DNA of 64,000 nucleotides from Bacillota bacterium (GTDB lineage: Bacteria > Bacillota > Clostridia > Lachnospirales > Lachnospiraceae), in contig JAEYLX010000022.1 of NCBI GenBank assembly GCA_023407575.1, positions 34,659 to 98,658 on the forward strand, written 5' to 3'. A program made the position numbers and the translations under genes. Below are positions 35,116 through 44,643 of the stretch, piece by piece. Numbering within the stretch: the stretch's first letter is position 1; each line of letters starts with the position of its first letter. The notes under the pieces were generated by a model. The model had not been told where the DNA came from and ran no database searches. It saw only the letters and a program-made list of their open reading frames with translations.

Positions 35116-36783
35116 TTGTACAATTTATTAATCGGCGGAGCAGCCGGTCAGGGTATCGAAACATCTGTAGCAGTTTTACAGAAGTTTATTAAAAATTCGG
35201 GTTATTATATCTTCACCGTTAGAGACTTCATGTCACGTGTACGTGGAGGTCACAATTTTTCACTTCTTCGATTTGGTGTCGACCCTATTTATTCACATAG
35301 CGAAGTTCTTGATGGCATCATCGCTTTTGATGAGGCTACAATCCAGTTACATAGTGATAAGCTGAAAAGTGATGGATTTATTTTATGCGACAGTCAAATA
35401 AAATCGGATGATTCAAGAGTTATTTCATTAGATATGCAAGCACTTGGAAAACAATTAGGCAATACTAGAGCTGCTGGAAGTATTGCAACTGGAGTAATCT
35501 TAAAATTATTTGGATTTGAAATAACCAATGCAGAGAAGGTTATCAGCGATTACATAAAAGGGCAGTACTTAGAGTTAAATGTAAAGGCTTTGGTGGAAGG
35601 CTATAATCTGGTAGAAACTAGGTTTACCTTACCCAAAGGAGATCAAAGAGAACGCATTATCCTTAATGGCAATGAAGCATTAAGTTTTGGAGCACTTGCT
35701 GCTGGACTTAAATTTTACTGTGCATATCCAATGTCACCGTCAACTACTATCTTAGAATATCTTGCTGAAGCAGCAGATGATGCCGGAATTGTTGTGGAAC
35801 AAGCCGAGGATGAGATAGCTGCAATTAATATGGCAATTGGAGCATCTTTTGCAGGAGCTCCTTCTATGACAGGTACCTCTGGCGGTGGGTTCTGCTTAAT
35901 GGTGGAAGCGTTAGGATTGTCGGGGATTGCTGAAATTCCTTTGGTGGTTGCGAATGTTCAAAGACCTGGACCAGCTACCGGGTTGCCTACAAGAACCGAG
36001 CAAAGTGATCTTAAGTTCGTCATATCAGCTTCACAGGGAGAGTTCCCAAGAATGGTAATTGCTATTCGAAATCATACAGATGCTTTTTATCAAACAGCGA
36101 GAGCACTCTATCTAGCAGATAAATATCAGATTCCAGTTATTATTCTAAGCGATCAATATTTATCAGATTCTTATGCTTCAGTGGAACCGTTTAATCTTAA
36201 GGCAGCAGAATATAATATAGAAGAAACAGTGGTATTGTCAGAAGAAAATTATCTTCGTTATCGCTTTACTGCGGATGGAATTTCGCCTAGATTAATCCCT
36301 GGAAAGAGCAAACATCTGGTAGCTGCAGATAGTGATGAGCATGATGAACGAGGTTGGATAATAGAAGAGGCAGATGCCCGTATTAATATGATGGATAAAC
36401 GACTGAAGAAATTGGATAAATTAAAGGAAGAATTATTGGAACCTGATTTTATTGGTGAAGAGTCCTTTGATACCTTGTTTGTAGGTTGGGGTTCTACCTA
36501 CGGTCCTATTTCTGAAGCAGTACATAGCATGAATAATAAGGAACCAGGAAAATATGCAGCATTAATTTTTGGCGATGTATATCCACTGCCACAGAAACTT
36601 TTAAAGGAAAAAGCAGAGACGGCTAAAACTATTATTAACATTGAACAGAATGCAACTGGCCAACTTGGAGATTTAATAAGAGAGCAGGCAGGTATTGTTT
36701 GCAATTATAGTATATTAAAATATGATGGCCGACAAATTTCTAGCGATGAAATTGCTGATCGTATCAGGAAGGAGGCTATATAA
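35116..36783 (+). CDS. korA: 2-oxoacid:acceptor oxidoreductase, fused gamma-alpha subunit
   Basis: TTG 35116 lies seven bases after aggaggg. The 555-residue protein has a gamma domain first (residues about 1-180: GGAAGQGIETSVAVL, VRGGHNF) and then the alpha pyrimidine-binding domain (about 190-400: GNEALSFGALAAGLKFY, YPMSPSTTILEYL). A C-terminal transketolase-like part follows. The order gamma-alpha is usual for KorA-type ferredoxin oxidoreductases that convert 2-oxoacids (often 2-oxoglutarate) and CoA to acyl-CoA, CO2 and reduced ferredoxin. Substrate is not readable. It overlaps korB by one base. Confidence 0.92.
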   Translation: MYNLLIGGAAGQGIETSVAVLQKFIKNSGYYIFTVRDFMSRVRGGHNFSLLRFGVDPIYSHSEVLDGIIAFDEATIQLHSDKLKSDGFILCDSQIKSDDSRVISLDMQALGKQLGNTRAAGSIATGVILKLFGFEITNAEKVISDYIKGQYLELNVKALVEGYNLVETRFTLPKGDQRERIILNGNEALSFGALAAGLKFYCAYPMSPSTTILEYLAEAADDAGIVVEQAEDEIAAINMAIGASFAGAPSMTGTSGGGFCLMVEALGLSGIAEIPLVVANVQRPGPATGLPTRTEQSDLKFVISASQGEFPRMVIAIRNHTDAFYQTARALYLADKYQIPVIILSDQYLSDSYASVEPFNLKAAEYNIEETVVLSEENYLRYRFTADGISPRLIPGKSKHLVAADSDEHDERGWIIEEADARINMMDKRLKKLDKLKEELLEPDFIGEESFDTLFVGWGSTYGPISEAVHSMNNKEPGKYAALIFGDVYPLPQKLLKEKAETAKTIINIEQNATGQLGDLIREQAGIVCNYSILKYDGRQISSDEIADRIRKEAI

Positions 36784-37634
36784 TGGAAGGAACTAAATTT
36801 CAAACTTATGAAACTGCCTGGTGCCCCGGCTGTGGAAATTTTAATATTTTGGACTGTTTAAAGACAGCACTAGAGGAACTAGGAAAAGAACCTCACGAGG
36901 TATTAATGGTAGGAGGAATTGGTCAAGCGGCTAAGCTTCCACAATATATTAGTGCGAATACCTACTGTGGACTACATGGAAGGTCACTTCCAGCCGCAGT
37001 TGCAGCTAAGATTGCGAATGAAAAGTTGACAGTAATTGTAGATACTGGTGATGGAGATTCCTATGGTGAGGGTGGTAATCATTTTCTACATAATATAAGA
37101 AGAAATGTGAATATTACTCACTTTGTACATGACAATCAAATTTATGGGTTAACAAAAGGGCAGGCATCCCCAACCACCATGGAGGGTATGGTAACACCGG
37201 CACAGGTTCATGGTAGTATGAATACTCCATTAAACCCTATCTTGGTTGCTATTGCCGGTGGAGCAGGATTTGTAGCACGAGCTTTCAGTGGGCGAAAAGA
37301 ACATCTGGTATCCATAATGAAGCAAGCAATTGAATTCAATGGATATGCAATCGTTGATATTTTACAGCCCTGCGTAAGTTTCAATAAGTTAAACACGTTT
37401 GCCTTTTACAATCAAAGAGTCTATGAACTCGATGGAACCTACGACCCTACAAATAAGCTTGCAGCATTAGAAAAATCAATGGAGTTTGATTATAAAATTC
37501 CAATTGGGGTAATATATAAGGAGGAAAAGGATTCCTTCCATGATAAAAATTTCATATTGAAAGATGGGATTCCTTTAATAGATAGAAAGAAAGACCCAGC
37601 AGCTCTAGAAAAGTTGCTAAAGGATTTTAATTAG
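36783..37634 (+). CDS. korB: 2-oxoacid:acceptor oxidoreductase beta subunit
   Basis: A 283-residue TPP-binding subunit. WCPGCGNFNILDCL gives three of the cluster cysteines, GIGQAAKLPQYI and HGRSLPAAVAAKIAN follow, and GDGDSYGEGGNHFLHNIRRN is the TPP/Mg motif (GDGD). NQIYGLTKGQASPT is conserved in the family. Its start overlaps the korA stop and it is preceded by aggagg. It works with KorA in fermentation or reductive amino acid metabolism. Confidence 0.93.
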   Translation: MEGTKFQTYETAWCPGCGNFNILDCLKTALEELGKEPHEVLMVGGIGQAAKLPQYISANTYCGLHGRSLPAAVAAKIANEKLTVIVDTGDGDSYGEGGNHFLHNIRRNVNITHFVHDNQIYGLTKGQASPTTMEGMVTPAQVHGSMNTPLNPILVAIAGGAGFVARAFSGRKEHLVSIMKQAIEFNGYAIVDILQPCVSFNKLNTFAFYNQRVYELDGTYDPTNKLAALEKSMEFDYKIPIGVIYKEEKDSFHDKNFILKDGIPLIDRKKDPAALEKLLKDFN

Positions 37635-37648
37635 GAAGCAAGAAAGGT

Positions 37649-38218
37649 ATGGTTCGTAGGATGGCTGTTAAAAACGCAATGACTTCAGATTTTTTACATT
37701 CTGCTTATGGTGGAGAGAGTATGGCGCACATGAGATATCTACATTGGGGAAAGATTGCTGAGAAAGAAGGTTTTCCCAATATAGGAAAACTATTTGTCGC
37801 AATCGCTTATGCTGAAAGTGTGCATGCTTACAATCATTTTAAAGAGATTGGAAGTGAACTGGCAGATGCTACAGTAACTTCAGGAGCTGTTTTTGGCAAT
37901 GGAAAAACAGTGGATAATCTTCAAGGTGGTATTAATGGTGAGCTACATGAGGTTGACCAAATGTATCCGGTTTATCTAAATGCTGCGCAATTTCAAGAAG
38001 AACCTGGTGCAGAAAGATCTTTTCATTTTGCTCTAGAGGCTGAAAAGCTTCATGCCGAATTATTTGCTCAGGCTCAAACGGCTGCAAAAGTAGGTAAAGA
38101 TTTTGAGTTTGATTCCGTTTTTATTTGTCCGGTATGCGGGCATACAATACTTGATGAAGCGCCAGACAAATGTCCAGTTTGCGGGGCAAAGAAAGAATTA
38201 TATAAAGAATTTAAATAA
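37649..38218 (+). CDS. Rubrerythrin
   Basis: A 189-residue protein (start 37649, alternative ATG 37661). The ferritin-like diiron domain has E-x-x-H motifs in AYAESVHAYNHF and ALEAEKLHAELF and a first glutamate in GGESMAHMRYL. The C-terminal rubredoxin domain has FICPVCGHT and KCPVCG cysteine pairs. It reduces peroxide in anaerobes. It sits 14 bases after korB, so it probably protects the oxygen-sensitive oxidoreductase or takes electrons from its ferredoxin pool (inference). Confidence 0.92.
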   Translation: MVRRMAVKNAMTSDFLHSAYGGESMAHMRYLHWGKIAEKEGFPNIGKLFVAIAYAESVHAYNHFKEIGSELADATVTSGAVFGNGKTVDNLQGGINGELHEVDQMYPVYLNAAQFQEEPGAERSFHFALEAEKLHAELFAQAQTAAKVGKDFEFDSVFICPVCGHTILDEAPDKCPVCGAKKELYKEFK

Positions 38219-38608
38219 GTATAATATGTTTTAGGTTTTAAACATATAAAATAAAATTATATTATATAGAACGAAGGCAGGGGGATAATAATCCTCTTGC
38301 CTTTTTTGCAGCAAAATCTAGTTCAATGTACATGATTTTACATGATATTTAATGAAAAATTTGATAGTTTAGCCGTTTACTCCTTGTCAAATTCCTGATA
38401 GATATTTATTTAACAAAGTTATAGGCAAAATAGTTAAAAAGTATTTAAAAAAATTGACACATTCATGCAGTTTTCATGTAGGTATTGCAAAATTTTTGAA
38501 AAAAAGATGTCAAAAACAACTAAAATATTTAAAAAACAGTAGATATATTATCAATAATGTTATATAATAAGGTGATTTGATTAATTTTATGACAGGAGGA
38601 GTAATGTA
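38219..38608. other. Gap with terminator and upstream region of the ion pump gene
   Basis: After the terminator at 38274-38307 the region is AT-rich with no gene. A possible -10 box TATAAT sits at 38563-38568 with a weak -35 tagata at 17 bases. A second candidate -35 TTGACA lies at 38454. Confidence 0.5.
38274..38307 (+). terminator. Rho-independent terminator after rubrerythrin
   Basis: A 13-bp stem with two G-U pairs (38274-38286 with 38291-38303), loop aata, then a T-run to 38307. Confidence 0.9.
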
Positions 38609-40885
38609 ATGTTCAATCTTACAAATGCGACTACGTTTGAAATAGTCGCGATATGGTGTGTTCTATTAATAGCCTTTTTGGGTTTAGGCTACGCACTTTT
38701 GCTACGTAGGCAGATTATGAAGTATGACAAAGGTACTGCTAAGATGCAAGAAGTATGGGGTGCCATTAAACTTGGTGCGGATGCTTATCTTAAGAGACAG
38801 TTAAGAACAATAGTTCCGCTTATTGTTGTTCTGACCTTTGTTCTATTTTTATCGGTTTATGTAGTTCCGCCATCAGAAGAGGCGATGAGCCGTTTTGCAG
38901 GTAAGTCAGAAGATACTGTTAAAGTTATTATCGGTATTGGACGAGCTATTGCTTTTGTTATGGGAGCTGTTTTTTCTTTAATGGTTGGACAGTTTGGTAT
39001 GAGAATGGCTGTAGAGGGCAATGTTCGTGTTGCATCTGCATCAACAAGAAGCTTTGCGGAAGCCCTTAAGATTGCATATAGAACTGGTACCATAACAGGT
39101 ATGCTGACCGACGGACTTGGACTTTTAGGTGGAACCTTAATCTTTATCGTATTTGGTGTTGCTGCACCGGATGCATTACTTGGATTTGGTTTCGGTGGTA
39201 CCCTTCTAGCACTCTTCATGAGAGTTGGTGGTGGTATCTATACAAAAGCTGCAGACGTAGGAGCGGATCTTGTTGGTAAGGTTGAAGCAGGACTCCCAGA
39301 GGATGATGAGAGAAATGCCGCAGTTATCGCTGACCTTGTTGGTGATAATGTAGGTGACTGTGCTGGTATGGCAGCAGATATCTTTGAATCCTATGAAGTA
39401 ACAATTGTATCCGGACTTATACTTGGTTTGGCATTAATGCATATTAATAATGGTGATTTAAAGTGGATTGTATTCCCTCTATTAGTAAGAGGTATCGGTG
39501 TACTTTCCTCCATGATTGGTACATATTTGGTTAGAGGTTCAAAAAATGGAAAGAACAACAATGCAATGGCAGCTATTAATAAAGGATTCTATGTATCAGC
39601 GGCTATCAGTCTTGGTTCTTTTGCCTTACTGGCACATTTCTATATGCACGAGTGGAGAGCATTCTTATCCGTAGGCGTAGGTATTGTTTTGGCTATAGTT
39701 CTTGATGAGATTACAAAATATTTTACTGATACACATTATAGACCTGTTAAAGATATTGCGGCTGCTTCCAAAACTGGATCTGCAACGTTATTACTTAGAG
39801 GTATTGCAGAAGGTTTTGAAAGTTCTGTATGGCAGACTCTTGTTATTGCAGCTACTATTTTCTCCTCTATACTTATCTATGACGGTATGGGCATCACCTA
39901 TGTTCTCTATGGTGTAGCTATGACAGGTATCGGTATGCTTACCTTAACAGGTAACAACGTAGCAATGGATTCCTTTGGACCTATTGCGGATAATGCAAAT
40001 GGTGTAGGTGAGCTTGCTGGTTTGGACAAAGAAGCAAGAAAAGTTATGGATCACCTGGATGCAACTGGCAACACAACAAAAGCTATAACAAAAGGTGTAG
40101 CGATTGGCTCTGCAGTTATTGCAGCGGTATCCCTATTTGGATCTTTCCTTACAGATATAACAAAGATTCAGGATCAAATGAATATTAATGAAGCATTAAC
40201 CATAGCGGCTACAGGCATTCGTGTATCAGAGCCTAACGTTTTCATTGGTGTATTAATTGGCGCATGTATTCCATGGCTATTCTCTTCCTTAGTTATCAAT
40301 GCAGTTACTCGTGCAGCTGGTAAGATTGTAGAAGAAGTTAGAAGACAGTTTAAAATTCCTGGAGTTCTTGAGCGTAAAGTGAAACCAGATTATCAAAAGG
40401 CAGTTGATATCTGTACAGTTGCTGCTCAGAAAGAACTAGTTGGACTTGCTTTAATCGGTATCTTAAGTCCACTCTTAGTTGGGATTGCCCTTGGCGTAGA
40501 GTCCTTAGGCGGTTTCCTTGCAGGTGTAATAGTATCAGGACAGCTCCTCGCTGTATTTATGTCTAATACTGGTGGTTCCTGGGATAATGCGAAGAAAACC
40601 ATTGAAGATGGCTTATATGGCGGTAAAGGTTCCGAGTGTCATAAGGCAGCAGTTGTAGGTGATACCGTGGGTGATCCACTTAAGGATACTGCAGGTCCAG
40701 CACTCAACCCTATGATTAAGGTAATGAATCTTGTATCCTTACTTGCTGCTCCTGTGCTTGTTCAATACGATCTTTCTAACCTTGGAATGATCGTTGCATT
40801 GGTTATCAGTGCAATAGTAGTAATCATCTCCGTATTGTATTCTAAAAACGGTGGATTTGGTTTCTTAAAAGGAAAAGCTAAATAA
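38609..40885 (+). CDS. hppA: Membrane-bound pyrophosphatase, predicted potassium-independent type
   Basis: A 758-residue protein with about 16 membrane segments. The catalytic motifs are DVGADLVGKVEAGL and the acidic DDERNAAVIADLVGDNVGDCAGMAAD, near residues 211-258, and TGGSWDNAKKTIEDG near the C-terminus. The motif GNTTKAITKG places K491 and T494 where potassium-dependent members have Ala and Gly/Ala; the K/T pair is the known mark of potassium-independent, proton-pumping enzymes. It turns PPi from biosynthesis into an ion gradient. A gacaggagga ribosome site precedes the ATG. Confidence 0.93.
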   Translation: MFNLTNATTFEIVAIWCVLLIAFLGLGYALLLRRQIMKYDKGTAKMQEVWGAIKLGADAYLKRQLRTIVPLIVVLTFVLFLSVYVVPPSEEAMSRFAGKSEDTVKVIIGIGRAIAFVMGAVFSLMVGQFGMRMAVEGNVRVASASTRSFAEALKIAYRTGTITGMLTDGLGLLGGTLIFIVFGVAAPDALLGFGFGGTLLALFMRVGGGIYTKAADVGADLVGKVEAGLPEDDERNAAVIADLVGDNVGDCAGMAADIFESYEVTIVSGLILGLALMHINNGDLKWIVFPLLVRGIGVLSSMIGTYLVRGSKNGKNNNAMAAINKGFYVSAAISLGSFALLAHFYMHEWRAFLSVGVGIVLAIVLDEITKYFTDTHYRPVKDIAAASKTGSATLLLRGIAEGFESSVWQTLVIAATIFSSILIYDGMGITYVLYGVAMTGIGMLTLTGNNVAMDSFGPIADNANGVGELAGLDKEARKVMDHLDATGNTTKAITKGVAIGSAVIAAVSLFGSFLTDITKIQDQMNINEALTIAATGIRVSEPNVFIGVLIGACIPWLFSSLVINAVTRAAGKIVEEVRRQFKIPGVLERKVKPDYQKAVDICTVAAQKELVGLALIGILSPLLVGIALGVESLGGFLAGVIVSGQLLAVFMSNTGGSWDNAKKTIEDGLYGGKGSECHKAAVVGDTVGDPLKDTAGPALNPMIKVMNLVSLLAAPVLVQYDLSNLGMIVALVISAIVVIISVLYSKNGGFGFLKGKAK

Positions 40886-41116
40886 AGAACCGAAAGTAAG
40901 AAAACTAATCAAGTAGAATAATTTTTATTAAGATAAAGGGTATGTTGTAAACTGGCTTTAGGGTTGGCTTACAATATATCCTTTATTGTACATGGTATAA
41001 CAGATATTGATGACTTTTTTATTTTTGCTTATTGTAAACGGATTTCAATTCTATTATTATGGTTCTATTACCAGCATAAGATGCTTGAACTTATTGACAG
41101 CATAAGGAGGTTATAT

Positions 41117-41686
41117 ATGTCACAAATAACCAAGCGGGCATTGGAAGAATCCCTAAAGAGAATGCTACTAAAAAAGCCTCTTAATAAAATTACAATCACT
41201 GATATAACAGAGGACTGTGGGATTAATCGAATGACCTTTTATTACCATTTTAAGGACATCTATGATTTGGTAGAGTGGTCTTGCATTGAGGATGCCGCCG
41301 AGGCACTGGATGGACATAAGACCTACGATACCTGGCAGCAGGGCTTTTTGCATATTTTTCAGGCAGTACTGGATAATAAGCCATTTATTTTAAATGTATA
41401 TCATTCTGTAAGCCGGGAGCAGGTGGAAGTGTACTTGTATACCCTCACCTATAATTTACTCATAGAAGTAGTAGAAGAAATAGCTGTAGATATGGAAGTT
41501 CGGGAAGCGGATAAAAAGTTTATTGCTGATTTTTATAAGTATGCCTTCGTAGGTCTTATGCTCGATTGGATAAAAAATGATATGAAAGAGAAGCCTGAGC
41601 AAATCATAGATCGGCTAAGTATGCTGATTGATGGAGAAATTAAAAGAGCATTAAATAAGTACCGTACGGATAGACAAAGTAAATAA
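41117..41686 (+). CDS. TetR/AcrR family transcriptional regulator
   Basis: ATG 41117 has a perfect aaggaggt site, giving 189 residues. The N-terminal helix-turn-helix is KITITDITEDCGINRMTFYYHFKDIYD (read in parts: ITDITEDCGINRM, TFYYHFKD). The C-terminal helical domain resembles the DhaS-type TetR group. It lies upstream of the oleate hydratase gene, separated by a large hairpin, and is a good candidate for its regulator (inference). Confidence 0.87.
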   Translation: MSQITKRALEESLKRMLLKKPLNKITITDITEDCGINRMTFYYHFKDIYDLVEWSCIEDAAEALDGHKTYDTWQQGFLHIFQAVLDNKPFILNVYHSVSREQVEVYLYTLTYNLLIEVVEEIAVDMEVREADKKFIADFYKYAFVGLMLDWIKNDMKEKPEQIIDRLSMLIDGEIKRALNKYRTDRQSK

Positions 41687-41691
41687 AAACT

Positions 41692-41742
41692 AAACAATAT
41701 AGCCGTTATGATAAGACATTTATCATAACGGCTATATTGTTT
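41692..41742. terminator. Perfect 23-bp inverted repeat between tetR gene and ohyA
   Basis: Arms 41692-41714 and 41720-41742 are fully complementary around gacat, starting six bases after the regulator stop. It ends in only a short ttt. It may be a terminator, an operator for the regulator, or both. Confidence 0.75.
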
Positions 41743-41809
41743 ATAGGAATTAATCCAGAAACGGATAAAATGAAAGCATAAGAAAAATAAATCTAATGGA
41801 GGTATTATT

Positions 41810-43585
41810 ATGTATTATTCCAGTGGTAATTATGAAGCGTTTGTACGCCCGGAAAAGCCGGAAGGCGTTGAGCGCAAGTCGGCTTATATTATTGGTTCCG
41901 GTCTTGCTGCACTTTCAGCAGCCTGCTTTCTGGTTCGTGATGGACAGATGGAAGGAAAAAGAATTCACATTCTGGAGAAAGATCCAATTCCAGGAGGTGC
42001 CTGTGATGGCTATCAGTACGAGAACCTTGGTTATGTAATCCGTGGTGGTCGTGAAATGGATAATCATTTTGAATGTATGTGGGATTTATTTCATTCCATT
42101 CCGTCAATTGAAACCGAAGGAGTCAGTGTACTTGATGAATATTATTGGCTTAATAAACGTGATCCGAACTATTCCTTAATGCGGGCAACAATTAATCGAG
42201 GTGAAGATGCTCATACAGACGGAAAGTTTGACTTGTCAGAAAAAGGTTCCCTGGAGATTATGAAATTGTTCTTTACACCGGAGGAAGAGCTATACGATAA
42301 ACGAATTACGGATGTATTTGATGACGAAGTACTGAATTCAAATTTCTGGTTATACTGGAGAACCATGTTTGCTTTTGAAAACTGGCATAGTGCATTGGAA
42401 ATGAAGTTATATATTAAACGTTTCATACATCATATCGGAGGCTTGCCTGATTTTAAAGCACTCCGTTTCACAAAGTATAACCAATATGAGTCCATGATTT
42501 TACCTATGATAAAATACCTGGAGGATCATCAGGTTCAGTTTCACTATGGAGTTAAAGTGGAGAATGTTGTTTTTGATATTACAAAGAGCAAAAAAACCGC
42601 TAAGCGTATTGATGTTCTTCAGGATAATAGGGAAGAGAGCATTGATCTGACAGAAAATGATATGGTCTTCATTACCAATGGAGGTTGTGTAGAAAATTCT
42701 ACACTGGGAAGTCAGAATTCTCCTGCAGCATATAATGCCGAAATAAAAAAAGGAGGTGGTTGGGATATGTGGCGTAAGATTGCGGTGCAAGACCCTTCCT
42801 TTGGTCACCCTGATAAGTTCTGCTATGATCCGGAACAAACCAACTGGATGTCAGCGACTGTAACCACTCTGGACAATCGAATTCCTGCTTACATTCAAGA
42901 GATCTGTAAACGTGATCCATTTAGCGGGAAAGTGGTAACAGGCGGTATTGTTACTGCAAAAGACTCTAATTGGCTGCTTAGCTGGACCTTTAACCGCCAA
43001 CCGCACTTTAAAAATCAGCCCAAGGAACAGCTGGTAGGATGGGTCTATGGTTTATTCAGTGATAAACCGGGAAACTATATTAAGAAAACAATGCGTGAAT
43101 GCACCGGGAAAGAAATCTGTATGGAGTGGCTATACCATATCGGTGTGCCGATAAATGAAATAGAAGATATGGCTGAAAAAAGTGCCAATACAATACCCTG
43201 TATGATGCCGTACATTACAGCATTTTTCATGCCACGCAAAAAAGGTGACCGCCCACAAGTTGTTCCAGAAGGAAGCGAGAATTTTGCATTTCTTGGACAA
43301 TTTGCCGAAACGGTGCGTGACACCATCTTTACTACGGAATATTCCGTTCGTACTGGTATGGAGGCAGTCTATACCCTGCTGAATATTGATAGAGGTGTTC
43401 CAGAAGTTTGGGGAAGCACCTATGATGTTAGAGATTTGCTGGACGCTACAGTAAAATTAAATGACGGGAAAAAGCTTACGGAATTAGATTTGGGCTTTAA
43501 AAGAAAACTGGCTCTCAAAGAAGCCTTAAAGAAGATTGATGGGACAGATATTATTAAGATTTTAAAAGAATATAATGTGATTTGA
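41810..43585 (+). CDS. ohyA: Oleate hydratase (myosin-cross-reactive antigen family)
   Basis: The 591-residue FAD protein has IIGSGLAALSAACFLVRDG (FAD-binding loop near residue 27), LEKDPIPGGACDGYQ, and VIRGGREMDNHFECMWDLF, all typical of OhyA. ENFAFLGQFAETVRDTIFTTEYSVR near the C-terminus binds FAD and lies in the active site. These enzymes add water to cis-9 double bonds of fatty acids to make 10-hydroxy acids, a detoxification or membrane-modifying step. The gene follows a TetR regulator and an extended hairpin. The ribosome site is ggaggt. Confidence 0.95.
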   Translation: MYYSSGNYEAFVRPEKPEGVERKSAYIIGSGLAALSAACFLVRDGQMEGKRIHILEKDPIPGGACDGYQYENLGYVIRGGREMDNHFECMWDLFHSIPSIETEGVSVLDEYYWLNKRDPNYSLMRATINRGEDAHTDGKFDLSEKGSLEIMKLFFTPEEELYDKRITDVFDDEVLNSNFWLYWRTMFAFENWHSALEMKLYIKRFIHHIGGLPDFKALRFTKYNQYESMILPMIKYLEDHQVQFHYGVKVENVVFDITKSKKTAKRIDVLQDNREESIDLTENDMVFITNGGCVENSTLGSQNSPAAYNAEIKKGGGWDMWRKIAVQDPSFGHPDKFCYDPEQTNWMSATVTTLDNRIPAYIQEICKRDPFSGKVVTGGIVTAKDSNWLLSWTFNRQPHFKNQPKEQLVGWVYGLFSDKPGNYIKKTMRECTGKEICMEWLYHIGVPINEIEDMAEKSANTIPCMMPYITAFFMPRKKGDRPQVVPEGSENFAFLGQFAETVRDTIFTTEYSVRTGMEAVYTLLNIDRGVPEVWGSTYDVRDLLDATVKLNDGKKLTELDLGFKRKLALKEALKKIDGTDIIKILKEYNVI

Positions 43586-43647
43586 TAATTATGGAATAGA
43601 GTGTCATAAGTCTTCCTAATGATTTGACTTATGACACTCTAATTTTA

Positions 43648-44643
43648 TTATATTATTTCCACCATATCCTCGGGTAATGACATTATCTCGGAATATAGAA
43701 TGTCTCTAAAGTCTATGCTGGATTTTTCACTTAGCATATTAAACCTCGCTTCAGTTAGATCAGGAGGAGAGGAGGTGTTGAGTATGCCTAATTTCTGAAT
43801 AGCTTCTGCTTTAAACAATTCTATCTGTTCACTTGTTGGTTTGCTCATATGAACCGAGTGTATTATCTGACTTTGTGAAATAAAAAATATTTTATATCCC
43901 TCTATTGTTGGAAGCTTAAGTATTATATTTCTTGAGGAGAGGGCATGATAACCATTGAGTCCATTTTGAATAATAGTGAACCCATGAATCAAATCCCGGT
44001 ACAAGGAGGCGTGCTCATAACGGTACTGACTAGCTGCTTCTACAAGCTTTTCCTGTAAGGCATTAATAAGGATAGCAATGTTGGTGTAATCTCTAAATAA
44101 TTCAAATAAAATAGCTCGGTTGTTCTCGAAAGTAGTCCGGTCCATCTTAATAGGAAAAAGCTGATAGTTGATGCCGTAACCATCGTTAAGCTTTGTTATG
44201 GGGTAGATACTTTTCAATTTATTTAGGAAGTCCCTCATAGAATACTGACCGCGAAAGGGACCAAAGCAATCTTCTGATCTGTGATTAACAACTGATATGG
44301 CATGATGAGGATTAAAGGTATCAATTTTCAAATAATAATATCTTTGGTCATTCTTTAACTGAGCGTTAAAGATAGGTTGATGAAATTTAATTAACTTACA
44401 TTCCAGAAGTCTCGCCTCCAGATGGGTATCTGTTACAGTGTATTCGACATCTTTTATCAGGGAAACCATCCTTGTGACCTTTTCCCATTTCGGAGAGCTA
44501 ACAAAATAGGTCTGTACCCTTTTTTTCAAGCATTTACTTTTACCAATATAGATAATGGAACCATTGGTATCAAGCATTCTATAAATTCCCGGAAGCTCTG
44601 GGAAACTCTTTATTTTATTTTTAAGATCTTCTTTGGTTAGCAT
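43648..44643 (-). CDS. UvrC-like short GIY-YIG nuclease (Cho-type)
   Basis: From ATG 44643 the protein has 331 residues (GTG 44652 is an alternative). Residues about 13-95 are a GIY-YIG domain: PGIYRMLDTNGSIIYIGKSK and LKKRVQTYF with the catalytic Tyr and Arg, then EARLLECKLIKFHQPIFN. The middle resembles the UvrB-interacting part. The RNase H-like nuclease and HhH domains of full UvrC are missing, as in Cho. It probably makes a single 3' incision in repair, or is a specialised nuclease (inference). It is not next to uvrAB here. Confidence 0.82.
   Translation of the reverse strand: MLTKEDLKNKIKSFPELPGIYRMLDTNGSIIYIGKSKCLKKRVQTYFVSSPKWEKVTRMVSLIKDVEYTVTDTHLEARLLECKLIKFHQPIFNAQLKNDQRYYYLKIDTFNPHHAISVVNHRSEDCFGPFRGQYSMRDFLNKLKSIYPITKLNDGYGINYQLFPIKMDRTTFENNRAILFELFRDYTNIAILINALQEKLVEAASQYRYEHASLYRDLIHGFTIIQNGLNGYHALSSRNIILKLPTIEGYKIFFISQSQIIHSVHMSKPTSEQIELFKAEAIQKLGILNTSSPPDLTEARFNMLSEKSSIDFRDILYSEIMSLPEDMVEII

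Noticed and set aside
41093..41098. TTGACA as a promoter -35 for the TetR gene
   Set aside because: It lies within about 20 bases of the start codon and next to the ribosome site, leaving no room for a -10 and transcript start.
40964..41116. 51-residue N-terminal extension of the TetR protein
   Set aside because: ATG 41117 has a perfect aaggaggt site and the family begins there.
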